Notes under the pieces: model-generated
Database searches by the model: none
Told to the model about the DNA's origin: nothing
The model's input: the letters and a program-made list of their open reading frames with translations, nothing else
Program-made: the position numbers and the translations under genes
Assembly: GCA_964419255.1 (NCBI GenBank)
Contig: CAYQOU010000086.1
Span: forward strand, 1-13,451
Source of the DNA: CAZPHU01 sp964419255
GTDB taxonomy: Bacteria; Fibrobacterota; Chitinivibrionia; Chitinivibrionales; CAYFVL01
Length of the DNA stretch: 13,451 nucleotides
Direction of reading: 5' to 3'
Shown here: positions 1 through 7,645 of the stretch, in pieces
How positions within the stretch are numbered: position 1 is the first letter of the stretch
Layout: each line of letters begins with the position of its first letter

Positions 1-1025
1 GTTCTCGGAGGATAGGCTTTTCTTTCGGGTGGAACAGCATAATCGATTACCTGTAAGATGGGTGTCATTTTCTGTTCTTCGAATTTCGCCTGTTCATACA
101 TCGGAAGCACGAATTCAAGCATGGTTTCGTTTATTTTGACATTGCGGAACAACCTGTAGTAACTTAAGGCTTTCTGGGGAATTGAGTCAATGCTCAACAA
201 CGACGATGAGTTCTCCTTTCCGTTTTTCAACGCATCCACTCTATTCTTAAATTCGTTTACCGACACTCGAGCCCTGTCAACGATCGGAGTGTTTGCACCA
301 TGTATGCGTTTGAGAACTCTATATTCTACCTGTTTTGCCGCAAGCTCACTTTCGAGTTTGGAAAAGGCATCAATCGTAGAGCGCACCTGATTACTCGCCT
401 CAAAGACACCGGTTTTTTCCTGATACCTTTTTAACACATTTTCCGATTTTTCCAGATTTTCATTTATATCAACATATCTTTTTTCGAGAAATTCCCTATC
501 CGCTTTCGCCTTTGATACGTTCAAATCTACTATTTTATCATTCAGATGCTTTACGATGAAGTTGGTCATGTCACTGGCAAGTTGGGGAGTTTTCGCTCGA
601 ACACTTATCTCATAGGCGTTATCAATTGTAATTTTCGTCTTTATGATTTCGCGAGTTAACTTGATGGCCTCATGCCGTTCTTTAATTTTGTACACTTCTT
701 GTAAACCAAAACGATCAATGATTTCCTCGATTGATGTTCTACTATAAATGATGGTGTTATAAAGATCCATTTCTGTTTCTTGATCTATGCTTCCAAGCCC
801 CACAGGCAGGACGGAAGATATGTTTTTTACCACGGAAGAGATACCTGCAAGAGAATTGCTTCCCTTTGGAATGATTACAGCTGTGGCTTCATACTCTTTT
901 TCAATAAAAAAGAATACAAAACCATAGGCGGTAAAAAGAGATATGAAAAATGTTAGAAACAGCGTTTTTTTGTGTTTCAACAAAAGTGATACGTAATCCA
1001 GAAATTCGATTTTGTAATTCGCCAT
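1..1025 (-). CDS. Wzz/GNVR-type polysaccharide chain-length determinant protein (3' end cut by window edge)
   Basis: About 341 codons are visible; the gene runs off the left edge. The ATG at 1025 gives MANYKIEFLDYVSLLLKHKK, followed by a hydrophobic segment (about residues 21-41) that should be the first inner-membrane helix. A periplasmic part rich in charged heptads follows (about 150-260, probable coiled coil). At the very edge is the proline-rich PPERKAYPPR stretch that in this family just precedes the second membrane helix. Known role of the family: an inner-membrane co-polymerase that sets chain length of O-antigen, capsule or exopolysaccharide and contacts the outer-membrane exporter. 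The divergent export gene at 1248 agrees with this. No strong Shine-Dalgarno precedes the ATG. Whether a cytoplasmic tyrosine-kinase domain follows cannot be seen. The family call is firm; the specific polymer is unknown. Confidence 0.88.
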   Translation of the reverse strand, partial: MANYKIEFLDYVSLLLKHKKTLFLTFFISLFTAYGFVFFFIEKEYEATAVIIPKGSNSLAGISSVVKNISSVLPVGLGSIDQETEMDLYNTIIYSRTSIEEIIDRFGLQEVYKIKERHEAIKLTREIIKTKITIDNAYEISVRAKTPQLASDMTNFIVKHLNDKIVDLNVSKAKADREFLEKRYVDINENLEKSENVLKRYQEKTGVFEASNQVRSTIDAFSKLESELAAKQVEYRVLKRIHGANTPIVDRARVSVNEFKNRVDALKNGKENSSSLLSIDSIPQKALSYYRLFRNVKINETMLEFVLPMYEQAKFEEQKMTPILQVIDYAVPPERKAYPPR

Positions 1026-1103
1026 GAAAAATCTTTGGTAGGTTAGAAAAGATTGAAGTTGAGTCGCTTTAGTCGAATTCGTCTTTAAAATGGAAAAAGA
1101 ATC

Positions 1104-1132
1104 AATATATACAAAAATACGACCTAAACCAA
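1104..1132 (-). promoter_or_regulatory. Candidate sigma70-type promoter for the Wzz-like gene
   Basis: Read on the minus strand there is TTGGTT (1132-1127), a 17-bp spacer, and TATATT (1109-1104), about 75 bp before the ATG at 1025. The -10 box matches the consensus at 5 of 6 positions and the -35 box at 3 of 6. The spacing is ideal, but the region is AT-rich, so chance matches are expected. It overlaps one arm of the dyad at 1130-1157. Confidence 0.35.
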
Positions 1133-1157
1133 TACGAAGTCAATTACTACCGTATTG
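1130..1157. promoter_or_regulatory. Dyad in the divergent polysaccharide-gene promoter region (possible operator)
   Basis: A perfect 7-bp inverted repeat, CAATACG (1130-1136) and CGTATTG (1151-1157), is separated by 14 bp. The arms are about two helical turns apart, centre to centre, as expected for a dimeric regulator. It lies between the divergent starts at 1025 and 1248 and overlaps the candidate -35 box of the minus-strand gene. A weak plus-strand pair (TTGTAT at 1155, TGTTAT at 1179, 18-bp spacer) begins inside the other arm. Operator function is inference. Confidence 0.3.
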
Positions 1158-1247
1158 TATTTTCCTTCGGTTTTATCCTGTTATTTTTTGTATTTTTATG
1201 CGTTTGTTTATATCCTGTCCAAAAGATGACGATTAAAGGAGTTTACT

Positions 1248-2771
1248 TTGTATTTGAAAATGTTGTACTGCATTTTTGCAATAGTTTTGACCTCATCATT
1301 CGGATTCGATACCAGTAGTATTGATGCCGCCGCTTTAAAAGAAAACATCAGCAGAAGAAAAACTGGTTCGGCCGGGGAGGGGGCCATCGACAATTCCATC
1401 GATGAAAGCACCTACTACATTGGCGGGGGTGACAAATTCACCATATCCCACAAGGATATGCCTCTAATCACCTATTATGGTGCTGTTAACAGCAATGGAG
1501 ACCTTTTTATTCCCAATCTTGGAGTAATTGAATTGGGCAAAATAACTCTCCGGGAAGCAAAACAACTCATCGCCGAGCGGCTTCAAAAACGACTAAATAA
1601 AGAGGTATATGTCTCCCTTTCAGAGGTAAAAAATGCAACCATTACGATCACAGGGTCTGTTAAAACACCGGGAACATATGTTCATTCCGGCACATTTCGG
1701 CTTTTGGATGCTATTTCGATAGCCAATCAGGATAGCTTACCGCCAATCGAAGAGATGAATTATCGTTCGATTAAATGTGTAAACAGTGGTAACACAGCAC
1801 ATTACGACCTCTACAAATATCTTCTTAGAGGTGATTTATCTCAGAACCCCTACATTTATCCGGGAGATGAAATTATCATTGAACCAGCCAGTGAAAACGT
1901 TTATTTGACTGGAGAGGTGATCTCGAAAAATCAATGGATTCCCATTCACCCTGGAGAAGATCTCAAAGATTTCCTTTCTCTGTTTAACTTGAGTGCATCG
2001 GCCGATACCGACAAAATTATTGTAAAAAGGTCAGGGCAAAAAACAAGTGAGACAGAAATTATCACCGTAAATTTAGAGCAATACACCCCAGTGGAGCTTC
2101 AGGATGAGGATATGATTGTAGTAAGCAGAAAAGAAAACTATCCTGCAGTGCTCCAAATAAGTGTGACTGGCGAAGCTGTCAGGCCCGGACAATACCCGAT
2201 CCGAAAGAAGGCAATGACAGCCCTGGAACTAATCAAACAGGCCGGAGGCGCCACACAGCATGGTGATTTATCGCGAGCAGTTATTCTCAGACACGGAAAA
2301 TCCTTTCCTAAAAACCTAACGACCACGGAAGTCCGGCCAGAGATAAACTCCGCCTTTTCCATGTCAAACCTGAAAAAAGACTTTACCGTCATCAGAATAA
2401 AGAAAAAAGATATCTATCTTGAACATGGTGATCAGATATTTATTCCTTCCAAAGACGATTTTGTCTACGTCAGCGGCAGTGTTAAAGATCCCGGCGGCAT
2501 ATCCTACAAAGAAGGAAAAAATCTCTCGTACTATCTGCGACAAGCCGGCGGATTCCAAAGAAATGCCGACCGGCACAATGTTGTAGTGGTTTCGAATTAC
2601 GCGGGTGCTATGGTAACAAAAAGCCTCGACAATATCGAACAAGGCGACATCATTATTGTCCCCGTTTCGCGACAAAACAGGTTCTTATCCAGCGTCTTCC
2701 TGCCGCTTCTTCAAGCTGCAGCAACCACGATTAGTGTGATCCTGGCCATCTATTCTACTGCAAACAATTGA
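1248..2771 (+). CDS. Outer-membrane polysaccharide export (OPX) protein with Poly_export and SLBB domains
   Basis: 507 residues. The TTG start at 1248 is chosen because AAAGGAG (1235-1241) sits 6 nt before it; the in-frame ATG at 1260 would be 18 nt away. An N-terminal hydrophobic stretch (about 1-19) looks like a signal peptide with no lipobox. Residues about 55-127 (YYIGGGDKFTI ... SNGDLFIPNLG) are the Poly_export/Wza domain. Repeated SLBB-type beta-grasp units follow, with the recurring motifs ITGSVKTPGTY (about 134), VYLTGEV (218), ISVTGEAVRPGQY (304) and VYVSGSVKDPGG (407). A hydrophobic C-terminal segment (about 479-503) could be the helix that crosses the outer membrane, as in Wza. Known role: the translocon through which capsule or exopolysaccharide leaves the cell, in partnership with a Wzz-type protein; such a gene is divergent here. 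It is longer than E. coli Wza (about 380 residues) because of extra SLBB repeats. Confidence 0.9.
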   Translation: MYLKMLYCIFAIVLTSSFGFDTSSIDAAALKENISRRKTGSAGEGAIDNSIDESTYYIGGGDKFTISHKDMPLITYYGAVNSNGDLFIPNLGVIELGKITLREAKQLIAERLQKRLNKEVYVSLSEVKNATITITGSVKTPGTYVHSGTFRLLDAISIANQDSLPPIEEMNYRSIKCVNSGNTAHYDLYKYLLRGDLSQNPYIYPGDEIIIEPASENVYLTGEVISKNQWIPIHPGEDLKDFLSLFNLSASADTDKIIVKRSGQKTSETEIITVNLEQYTPVELQDEDMIVVSRKENYPAVLQISVTGEAVRPGQYPIRKKAMTALELIKQAGGATQHGDLSRAVILRHGKSFPKNLTTTEVRPEINSAFSMSNLKKDFTVIRIKKKDIYLEHGDQIFIPSKDDFVYVSGSVKDPGGISYKEGKNLSYYLRQAGGFQRNADRHNVVVVSNYAGAMVTKSLDNIEQGDIIIVPVSRQNRFLSSVFLPLLQAAATTISVILAIYSTANN

Positions 2772-2798
2772 CCCTTTTGTAACTACCCGCTGGAAAAC

Positions 2799-2826
2799 GG
2801 CCCCGACGTTTTGCACAACCGGGGCC
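2799..2826 (+). terminator. GC-rich hairpin after the export gene, probable terminator
   Basis: A 7-bp perfect stem, GGCCCCG (2799-2805) with CGGGGCC (2820-2826), is extended inside by GTT/AAC around TTGCAC. It lies 27 bp after the stop codon. The sequence after it is only moderately T-rich (AATCATATTTCTCTT), so it is not a textbook intrinsic terminator. On the minus strand it is followed by GTTTTCC, and it could also stop transcripts reading past tex. Confidence 0.5.
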
Positions 2827-3095
2827 AATCATATTTCTCTTATAGCACCCTTGTGTTTCAATGATTTGCAATTAGTTCTGCACGCTCGACAGATGAAACA
2901 ATTTAGACTATGAGGTATTTCCCTTTTTTATCCACATAAATCGCAATTGTTACCTGTGTTAAGAATAAACCCCCAAAAGGCTTTTTTAGATGCGAGACGT
3001 TATTACCCCTTATAACTACTTTAATTTGGTTTTCTAAAGTACAGCATCACCCCAAACTCCCAACCAGTGTTTGTGCATGTTCTGATAAAAACTGT
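2827..3095. other. Intergenic region between convergent export gene and tex; no supported gene
   Basis: With the hairpin before it, the gap between the two convergent genes is 324 bp. I see no ORF with a plausible start and ribosome-binding site. On the minus strand a 44-codon stretch without a start codon (ending at 2903) reads like protein but cannot be supported as a gene. It may be worn-out sequence. Confidence 0.5.
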
Positions 3096-5417
3096 CTACT
3101 TCATAAACGACTTAACACTAAACTTCGGCTTGGCCGTCTTAAGCCTCTTCTCTCCCTTTTTGCCCGACCATTTCTGCAGCTTATCGGCAGCACTTTCTGG
3201 CTTTCTGCTGCCCCTAGCTTCACCTTTTTTGGGCTTCTCACCGGAAGCTTTTCCCTGGCGATGGGCGCCGGGCTCGGCTTTCATGGATAAGGAGATTCGT
3301 TTGAGATCGGCATCGACCGACATAACCGTCACCTTCACTACCTGACCCACCTGTACCACCTTCTTGGGATCATCCACAAACCGGTCTGCAAGCTCTGAGA
3401 TATGTACCAGGCCATCCTGGTGCACGCCAATATCCACGAATGCTCCAAAATTGGTGACGTTTGTCACCGTCCCCTCCAGCTTCATGCCCGGAGAAAGATG
3501 TTCAATCTCGCTTATTTCATCATCGAATGTGGCATAGGTAAACTCCGCTCGCGGATCCCGACCGGGTTTTTCCAGCTCCTCAACAATATCCTCTATCGTG
3601 GGTAGACCGACCTCCTCCGTCACGAATTGTTTCTTATCGATGCTGCGGATTGCTGAGCTGTTGCCGATAAGTCTGTCTACCGTCGTATTAAGCACCTCCG
3701 TCATCGAACTTACTACGTTGTAGCGTTCCGGGTGAACGCCGGAATTATCCAGAGGATTCTCTGCGCCGGGAATCCGTAGAAAGCCGGCAGCCTGTTCGAA
3801 TGTTTTTTCTCCCAATCCGGATACCCTCTTCAGTTCCTCGCGACTGCTGAACGCACCGTGTTTGTTGCGGTGCGCAACAATTTTTGCCGCAATGTTGCGA
3901 TTGAGTCCCGATACATACTTCAAAAGCTCCTCTGATGCCAGATTCAGATCCACTCCGACCATATTCACGCAACTTTCTACGATTTCTTCCAACGATGATT
4001 TGAGCTTCGCCTGATTAACATCATGCTGATACTGCCCAACACCGATAGATTTCGGATCGATCTTCACCAGCTCCGAAAGCGGATCCTGCAGCCTGCGAGC
4101 AATCGATATAGCACCCCGCACTGTCAAATCGTGTTCCGGAAACTCGCGACCAGCAACTTCCGAGGCACTGTAAACACTTGCACCCGATTCATTTACGATG
4201 AGTGCAATCGGCCTTTTATCTTCCGGATAATCTGCGATAGTCTCTTTAATGAATCTTTCGGTCTCACGACTTGCGGTACCGTTTCCGATTGCAATCAACT
4301 CCACTCCGTGTGTATCTATAAGCCTGCGGACGGTATCCGCTGCCTCCCGGATCTTTTTCTGTGGCTCATTAGGATAGATGGTCTGATATTCCAAAAACTT
4401 TCCGGTGTTGTCGAGGGCAACCACCTTACAGCCGGTGCGAAAACCGGGGTCAACCCCCAGCACACCCTTTCGCCCCGCAGGAGGCGACAGTAAAAGCTGA
4501 CGGAGGTTCTCTCCAAAAACCGTAAATGCCTCATCCTCTGCCCTTTGTCGGATCTCTTTTCTGATCTCGGTCTCGGTTGCGGTCGAAAGCAATCGATTTA
4601 AGCTGTCGGATATTGTCTTTTTGAGGATTTCTTCAGACGCAGAGCCCGGATTCTTGATAAACTGCTCCTCGAGATACGCCTGGGCACGTTGCTCGGGATA
4701 GCCAAGCTCCAGACGTAGAATCTTCTCCCGCTCTCCTCGTAACATAGCCAAAACCCGATGGGAGGGCATCTCCTTTACCCGTTCGTGATGGTCATAGTAC
4801 ATTTCGAATTTGGTCTTCTTCTCGGCATGATCTTTCCTCACCGCAGAAACCATCTCACCCTCTTCCCAGGCAAGCTCGCGGAGCCATTTACGCACCTCGG
4901 CATTATCCGCGATTTCTTCCGCCAAAATATCACATGCACCGGCCAGGACCTTTTGAGGTGTATCGAAACCGGCTTCAGTGTTTATAAATTTCTCTGCCTC
5001 TCCTTCAAGATCTGCCTCTGACTCCCAAAGATCGACCAGCCAACGGGCGAGTGGCTCCAGCCCCGCATCCAACGCTTTCTTTCCCCGAGTGACCCGTTTT
5101 GGCTTATACGGCAGGTACAAATCTTCCAATTCTGTTTTGCTTAGCGTGGAGTTGATCTTTTTCTCCAGTTCTGGAGTAAGCTTATCCTGGGACTTAATCG
5201 ACTCCAGAATAGTGGCCCGCCGTTCGTCCAACTCCTTATAGTACTCGTACTTATGTTGAAGGTCGCGAAGCTGGATTTCATCCAGCTCACCAGTCCGTTC
5301 TTTTCTATATCGTGCAATAAACGGTATCGTCGCGCCTTCATCTATAAGCTCAAGTGTGTTAGTGACTTGAAACGGTTTCAGATTCAATTCACTTATCAGT
5401 TGTTCAGTAATGTTCAC
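3096..5417 (-). CDS. tex: Transcription accessory protein Tex (S1 RNA-binding)
   Basis: 773 residues from GTG at 5417. An in-frame TTG lies two codons upstream (5423), but GGAG (5428-5425) is 7 nt from the GTG and only 1 nt from the TTG. Starting at GTG also gives the family's usual MNITEQL opening. Domains: helical Tex-like N-terminus with PFIARYRKE (about 30-40); YqgF/RNase H-like fold at about 318-450, beginning GVLGVDPGFRTGCK; helix-hairpin-helix repeats about 480-545 (YVSGLNRNIAAKIV, KRVSGLGEKTFEQAAGFLRI); S1 domain about 643-714 (GTVTNVTNFGAFVDIG, DGLVHISEL); and a basic Lys/Gly-rich tail. Known role: a conserved cytoplasmic nucleic-acid-binding protein that influences transcription and stress or toxin expression; its exact mechanism differs between reports. 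Length and domain order are normal. It is monocistronic here. Confidence 0.96.
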   Translation of the reverse strand: MNITEQLISELNLKPFQVTNTLELIDEGATIPFIARYRKERTGELDEIQLRDLQHKYEYYKELDERRATILESIKSQDKLTPELEKKINSTLSKTELEDLYLPYKPKRVTRGKKALDAGLEPLARWLVDLWESEADLEGEAEKFINTEAGFDTPQKVLAGACDILAEEIADNAEVRKWLRELAWEEGEMVSAVRKDHAEKKTKFEMYYDHHERVKEMPSHRVLAMLRGEREKILRLELGYPEQRAQAYLEEQFIKNPGSASEEILKKTISDSLNRLLSTATETEIRKEIRQRAEDEAFTVFGENLRQLLLSPPAGRKGVLGVDPGFRTGCKVVALDNTGKFLEYQTIYPNEPQKKIREAADTVRRLIDTHGVELIAIGNGTASRETERFIKETIADYPEDKRPIALIVNESGASVYSASEVAGREFPEHDLTVRGAISIARRLQDPLSELVKIDPKSIGVGQYQHDVNQAKLKSSLEEIVESCVNMVGVDLNLASEELLKYVSGLNRNIAAKIVAHRNKHGAFSSREELKRVSGLGEKTFEQAAGFLRIPGAENPLDNSGVHPERYNVVSSMTEVLNTTVDRLIGNSSAIRSIDKKQFVTEEVGLPTIEDIVEELEKPGRDPRAEFTYATFDDEISEIEHLSPGMKLEGTVTNVTNFGAFVDIGVHQDGLVHISELADRFVDDPKKVVQVGQVVKVTVMSVDADLKRISLSMKAEPGAHRQGKASGEKPKKGEARGSRKPESAADKLQKWSGKKGEKRLKTAKPKFSVKSFMK

Positions 5418-5535
5418 CAGCAAACTCCAGTTTTTCGATTCAATGGTCCTCTATCTTCTCTTCATTAAAAGCAGACATCAAAGATAATTAATTAGGCAAC
5501 CAATTTCTACCTACGGTGAGTGGTTCTGTGCGAAA

Positions 5536-5646
5536 AAGTCGCGCAATACCTTGAAGATACAAGGGTTGGAGCAATTGTGCGAAATTGTACTCCGTGGCAT
5601 TTTCAGGATTGCACAATCCTTTGTGCCTCAAGAGATTGCGCGAACC
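5536..5646. repeat. Palindromic intergenic repeat, copy A (CGCGCAAT-ended)
   Basis: The ends are a perfect 9-bp inverted repeat, TCGCGCAAT (5539-5547) and ATTGCGCGA (5635-5643). Pairing continues inward: CTTGA after the left terminus pairs with TCAAG before the right one, then ACAAGGGTTG pairs imperfectly with CAATCCTTTGT. The whole ~105 bp can therefore fold into one long imperfect hairpin. Copy B at 10935-11040 has the same termini, nearly the same length and matching internal segments (GCAAT..TGCG, GGCATTT, GATTGC, CCCTTT-like). It contains no coding sequence. It could be a MITE/REP-type element or a structured RNA; orientation is arbitrary because of the symmetry. Confidence 0.7.
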
Positions 5647-5958
5647 GCCACAGTTTAATCACTCGAAGCAGGTCAAGAGAGAAAAGATTCGATATATGTT
5701 TAAAGATACGTCCCCGTTCCATGAAGTATTTTTCTATTTCGATTGGAAAATTTATCGAGGTGGGATAACAATTGAGCCTTTTTTGTCGCCCTCCAAGCTA
5801 CCGCAAGTGGCATAAGTGCCCTTCCTTTCCGAACTTTCCTGGTTATTATGGTTTCCGATTCATAGTGCAATCGGAATCATGGAAGGAATCGTCACGGCAG
5901 TGATAATACATGCGATTCTAAATATCCTCTTAGGCAGCAAAAAACTGGTTTAAAAGAT
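5647..5958. other. Non-coding stretch with a small hairpin and a hydrophobic reading frame of doubtful meaning
   Basis: No gene is supported in these 312 bases. A perfect 8-bp inverted repeat, TTCCGATT (5853-5860) and AATCGGAA (5869-5876), has an 8-nt loop and no T-tract. One plus frame stays open from a GTG at 5816 to the TAA at 5956-5958 (about 46 residues). It is hydrophobic, with GIVTAVIIHAILNILLG near its end, which faintly recalls the last helix of CPBP-type membrane proteases. It has no ribosome-binding site and an in-frame stop just before it, so it may be the end of a decayed membrane-protein gene. Confidence 0.35.
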
Positions 5959-6185
5959 TTGACAACAGGAACTTACCGGTATGTTCTTCTACTGGTCACG
6001 ATGCTGGTGGGTAGACTTTTATGGCACCCTCATCAACTGTCTGCAAACGAAAATGGCACCGTTTTTCCGGCTGCATTCTTTCGCTTAAAGCGTCATTTCA
6101 TGTGCTCGATGAGCCCGCTTCGTCTCTTGATCCTGCGTATCGTGGAAAACTAATCTCATCTAAAAAGCCAGTCGACCATTTTTGA
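5959..6185 (+). pseudogene. Fossil of an ABC-transporter ATP-binding protein (frameshifted fragment)
   Basis: Two hallmark ABC ATPase motifs appear in two different plus frames at the right distance. In one frame, 6024-6042 reads HPHQLS, followed by ANEN, resembling the signature region (usually PHQLSGGE). In another frame, 6105-6185 reads LDEPASSLDPAYRGKLI, the Walker B and D-loop, then a stop. The L of LS and the L of LDEP are 68 nt apart, against 69 nt (23 codons) in intact ATPases such as MalK, which implies a net one-base loss. The glycines of the signature and the residues after it have also changed (ANENGTVFPAAFF where GGEnQRVAIARAL is usual). The Walker A region and everything after the D-loop are missing. 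PHQLS is common in peptide and nickel importer ATPases, but the subfamily is a guess. Confidence 0.55.
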
Positions 6186-6211
6186 TAAATGGGCTTCTCA
6201 TGATTTACTTA

Positions 6212-7474
6212 CTAACGGACTGATCTTACATTATTTGCCACATTCATTGGAAGCTGCAGGTAGAAAGTCTTTCCATTTTCACCGTGAGGATCATACCACA
6301 TCTCGCCACCATGGGCTTTTATCAATCCGTTGGCTATAGTCATTTTCAGCTCTGTCCCGCGCCTTTCCTGTTTCCAGGGCTCGACCCGGCCATGGTGCAG
6401 TTTATGAAACAGACGCGCCTTTTCCGAGGAGTCGGGTCTTGACCGGGCAGCCTGAATGGCTACATCAATCGTGGAATAATTTTCTTCCAGATATACAACA
6501 ATTACTCCTTGACTGGTTATAGAATCCAAAACATTATTCAGAACGTTTTCGAAAACTTTCCTTAATCGCTGCTCATCGGCATGCAGGATTATCTCCTGTC
6601 GGTACTCTTCGGATATCAGAATATCGGTGTTATCTGGAACACTAAGGGATTCGATTACTTCATGAATCGTCTTCAGCAGTGGTGTTTGACTGAGCTGGAG
6701 ACTCAGCTCCCCACTCTCGATTTTGGACACCTCCATAAATGATCCGATAAATTCTCCCAAGCGCTTTCCTTCATCCTTGATTATTTCCAGGAATCGAGAT
6801 TTTTCCTCAGTGGTAAGATTCATATCCGGCATGAGCATGGTTTCGGCAAAGCCTACGATACTGGTCAGCGGTGCGCGCAAATCGTGAGACACCACCGACA
6901 TAAAGTCACTCTTCTGTTTCTCTACTTTTTTTAGCTGCTGTTTCAGAAGGTTTATGGTCTGCTGGGCCTCTTTTCGCTTCTCTGTCTCATCATTGAGTCT
7001 TCTGGTGCACTCTTCAAGCTCAGCGGTACGCGAGGAGATACGTGATTCGAGGTGTTGGATGGTCTTTATGGCGGACGGTTGTGTAGTCTCTTTCTCATTC
7101 TTGCGATTTGCGAGAATTTTGTTGATAGCATAAGGGAGACGGAAAAGTTTGTCTTTTATTACATAATCGGCGGCACCGGCTTTCATCACATCCGTTGCGG
7201 TTATGGGATCCAGCATATCACTGACCACGATAAGGGGAATGGACAGTTGTTTGTCCGCAAGAAGCTCAAGCATATCAAGTGCAGTGCCCTCCGGTAGTGA
7301 AAATTCTGAAACGATCAGGTCGGGGAAAGTATCGTCGAGCTGAGATTCGGCCTGCTGCAAGTTCTCTACCTGTCGTACAACCAGCTTATCGGAGGATTTG
7401 TCCAGCTCTGCGGTTATGCGCATAGCATCATCCGGTTTGCTTTCGATCAACAATATGGATACCTTTTCGGGCAT
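6212..7474 (-). CDS. REC-HisKA-HATPase hybrid protein, probably a degenerate (pseudo) histidine kinase
   Basis: 420 residues, ATG at 7474, preceded by GGGGGA 3 nt away. Residues about 5-122 form a receiver fold. The phospho-acceptor position in DLIVSEFSLPEG is Glu57 instead of Asp, and the acidic pair is E11/S12; Ser85 and Lys108 are in the usual places. Residues 135-187 are a predicted coiled coil. HisKA (about 188-250) keeps the H-box SHDLRAPL with His197. The ATPase part (about 295-410) keeps the N-box (ENVLNNVLDS, Asn314), but the DxGxG motif is gone (VAIQAARSRP) and the lid glycines GTGLGL are replaced by GTELKM before the usual HGG. It is soluble, with no membrane segment. Inference: it probably neither takes phosphate on REC in the normal way nor binds ATP well, and may act as a scaffold or a phosphotransfer modulator. 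No partner regulator is adjacent. The fold assignment is firm; loss of activity is inferred. Confidence 0.85.
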   Translation of the reverse strand: MPEKVSILLIESKPDDAMRITAELDKSSDKLVVRQVENLQQAESQLDDTFPDLIVSEFSLPEGTALDMLELLADKQLSIPLIVVSDMLDPITATDVMKAGAADYVIKDKLFRLPYAINKILANRKNEKETTQPSAIKTIQHLESRISSRTAELEECTRRLNDETEKRKEAQQTINLLKQQLKKVEKQKSDFMSVVSHDLRAPLTSIVGFAETMLMPDMNLTTEEKSRFLEIIKDEGKRLGEFIGSFMEVSKIESGELSLQLSQTPLLKTIHEVIESLSVPDNTDILISEEYRQEIILHADEQRLRKVFENVLNNVLDSITSQGVIVVYLEENYSTIDVAIQAARSRPDSSEKARLFHKLHHGRVEPWKQERRGTELKMTIANGLIKAHGGEMWYDPHGENGKTFYLQLPMNVANNVRSVR

Positions 7475-7645
7475 GTATCCCCCGGTTTAAACGTTTTAAA
7501 ATATTACATTCACCTCAGCAGAAAGCAATGCAGCAAATTTTAAACCACTTTTTCCGCTTCCCCCCGAAAGGTGTGTTTATTTTGGCAAGGCATGCTTTTT
7601 GATCTGAATGATTGATGAAATTAAAGATGAGCGGCAGGGTAAAGT

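Noticed and set aside
2903..3040. Minus-strand stretch of about 44 open codons with protein-like composition (for example TIAIYVDKKGKYLIV)
   Set aside because: There is no start codon or ribosome-binding site and no homology that I can recognise; it may be a relic but cannot be supported.
3021..3095. In-frame continuation of tex past its TAG stop (24 codons)
   Set aside because: Tex already ends with its normal basic tail, and nothing suggests stop-codon read-through.
5707..5715. TACGTCCCC also found beside the palindrome at 12503-12511
   Set aside because: A shared 9-mer is expected by chance in a window of this size, and the flanks do not align convincingly.
5959..5985. TTGACA followed by TATGTT, a possible promoter
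   Set aside because: The spacer is only 15 bp and it would drive only the pseudogene fragment.
7582..7600. TTGGCAAGGCATGC resembling a sigma54 promoter
   Set aside because: The GG and GC elements are 8 nt apart, not the required 10.
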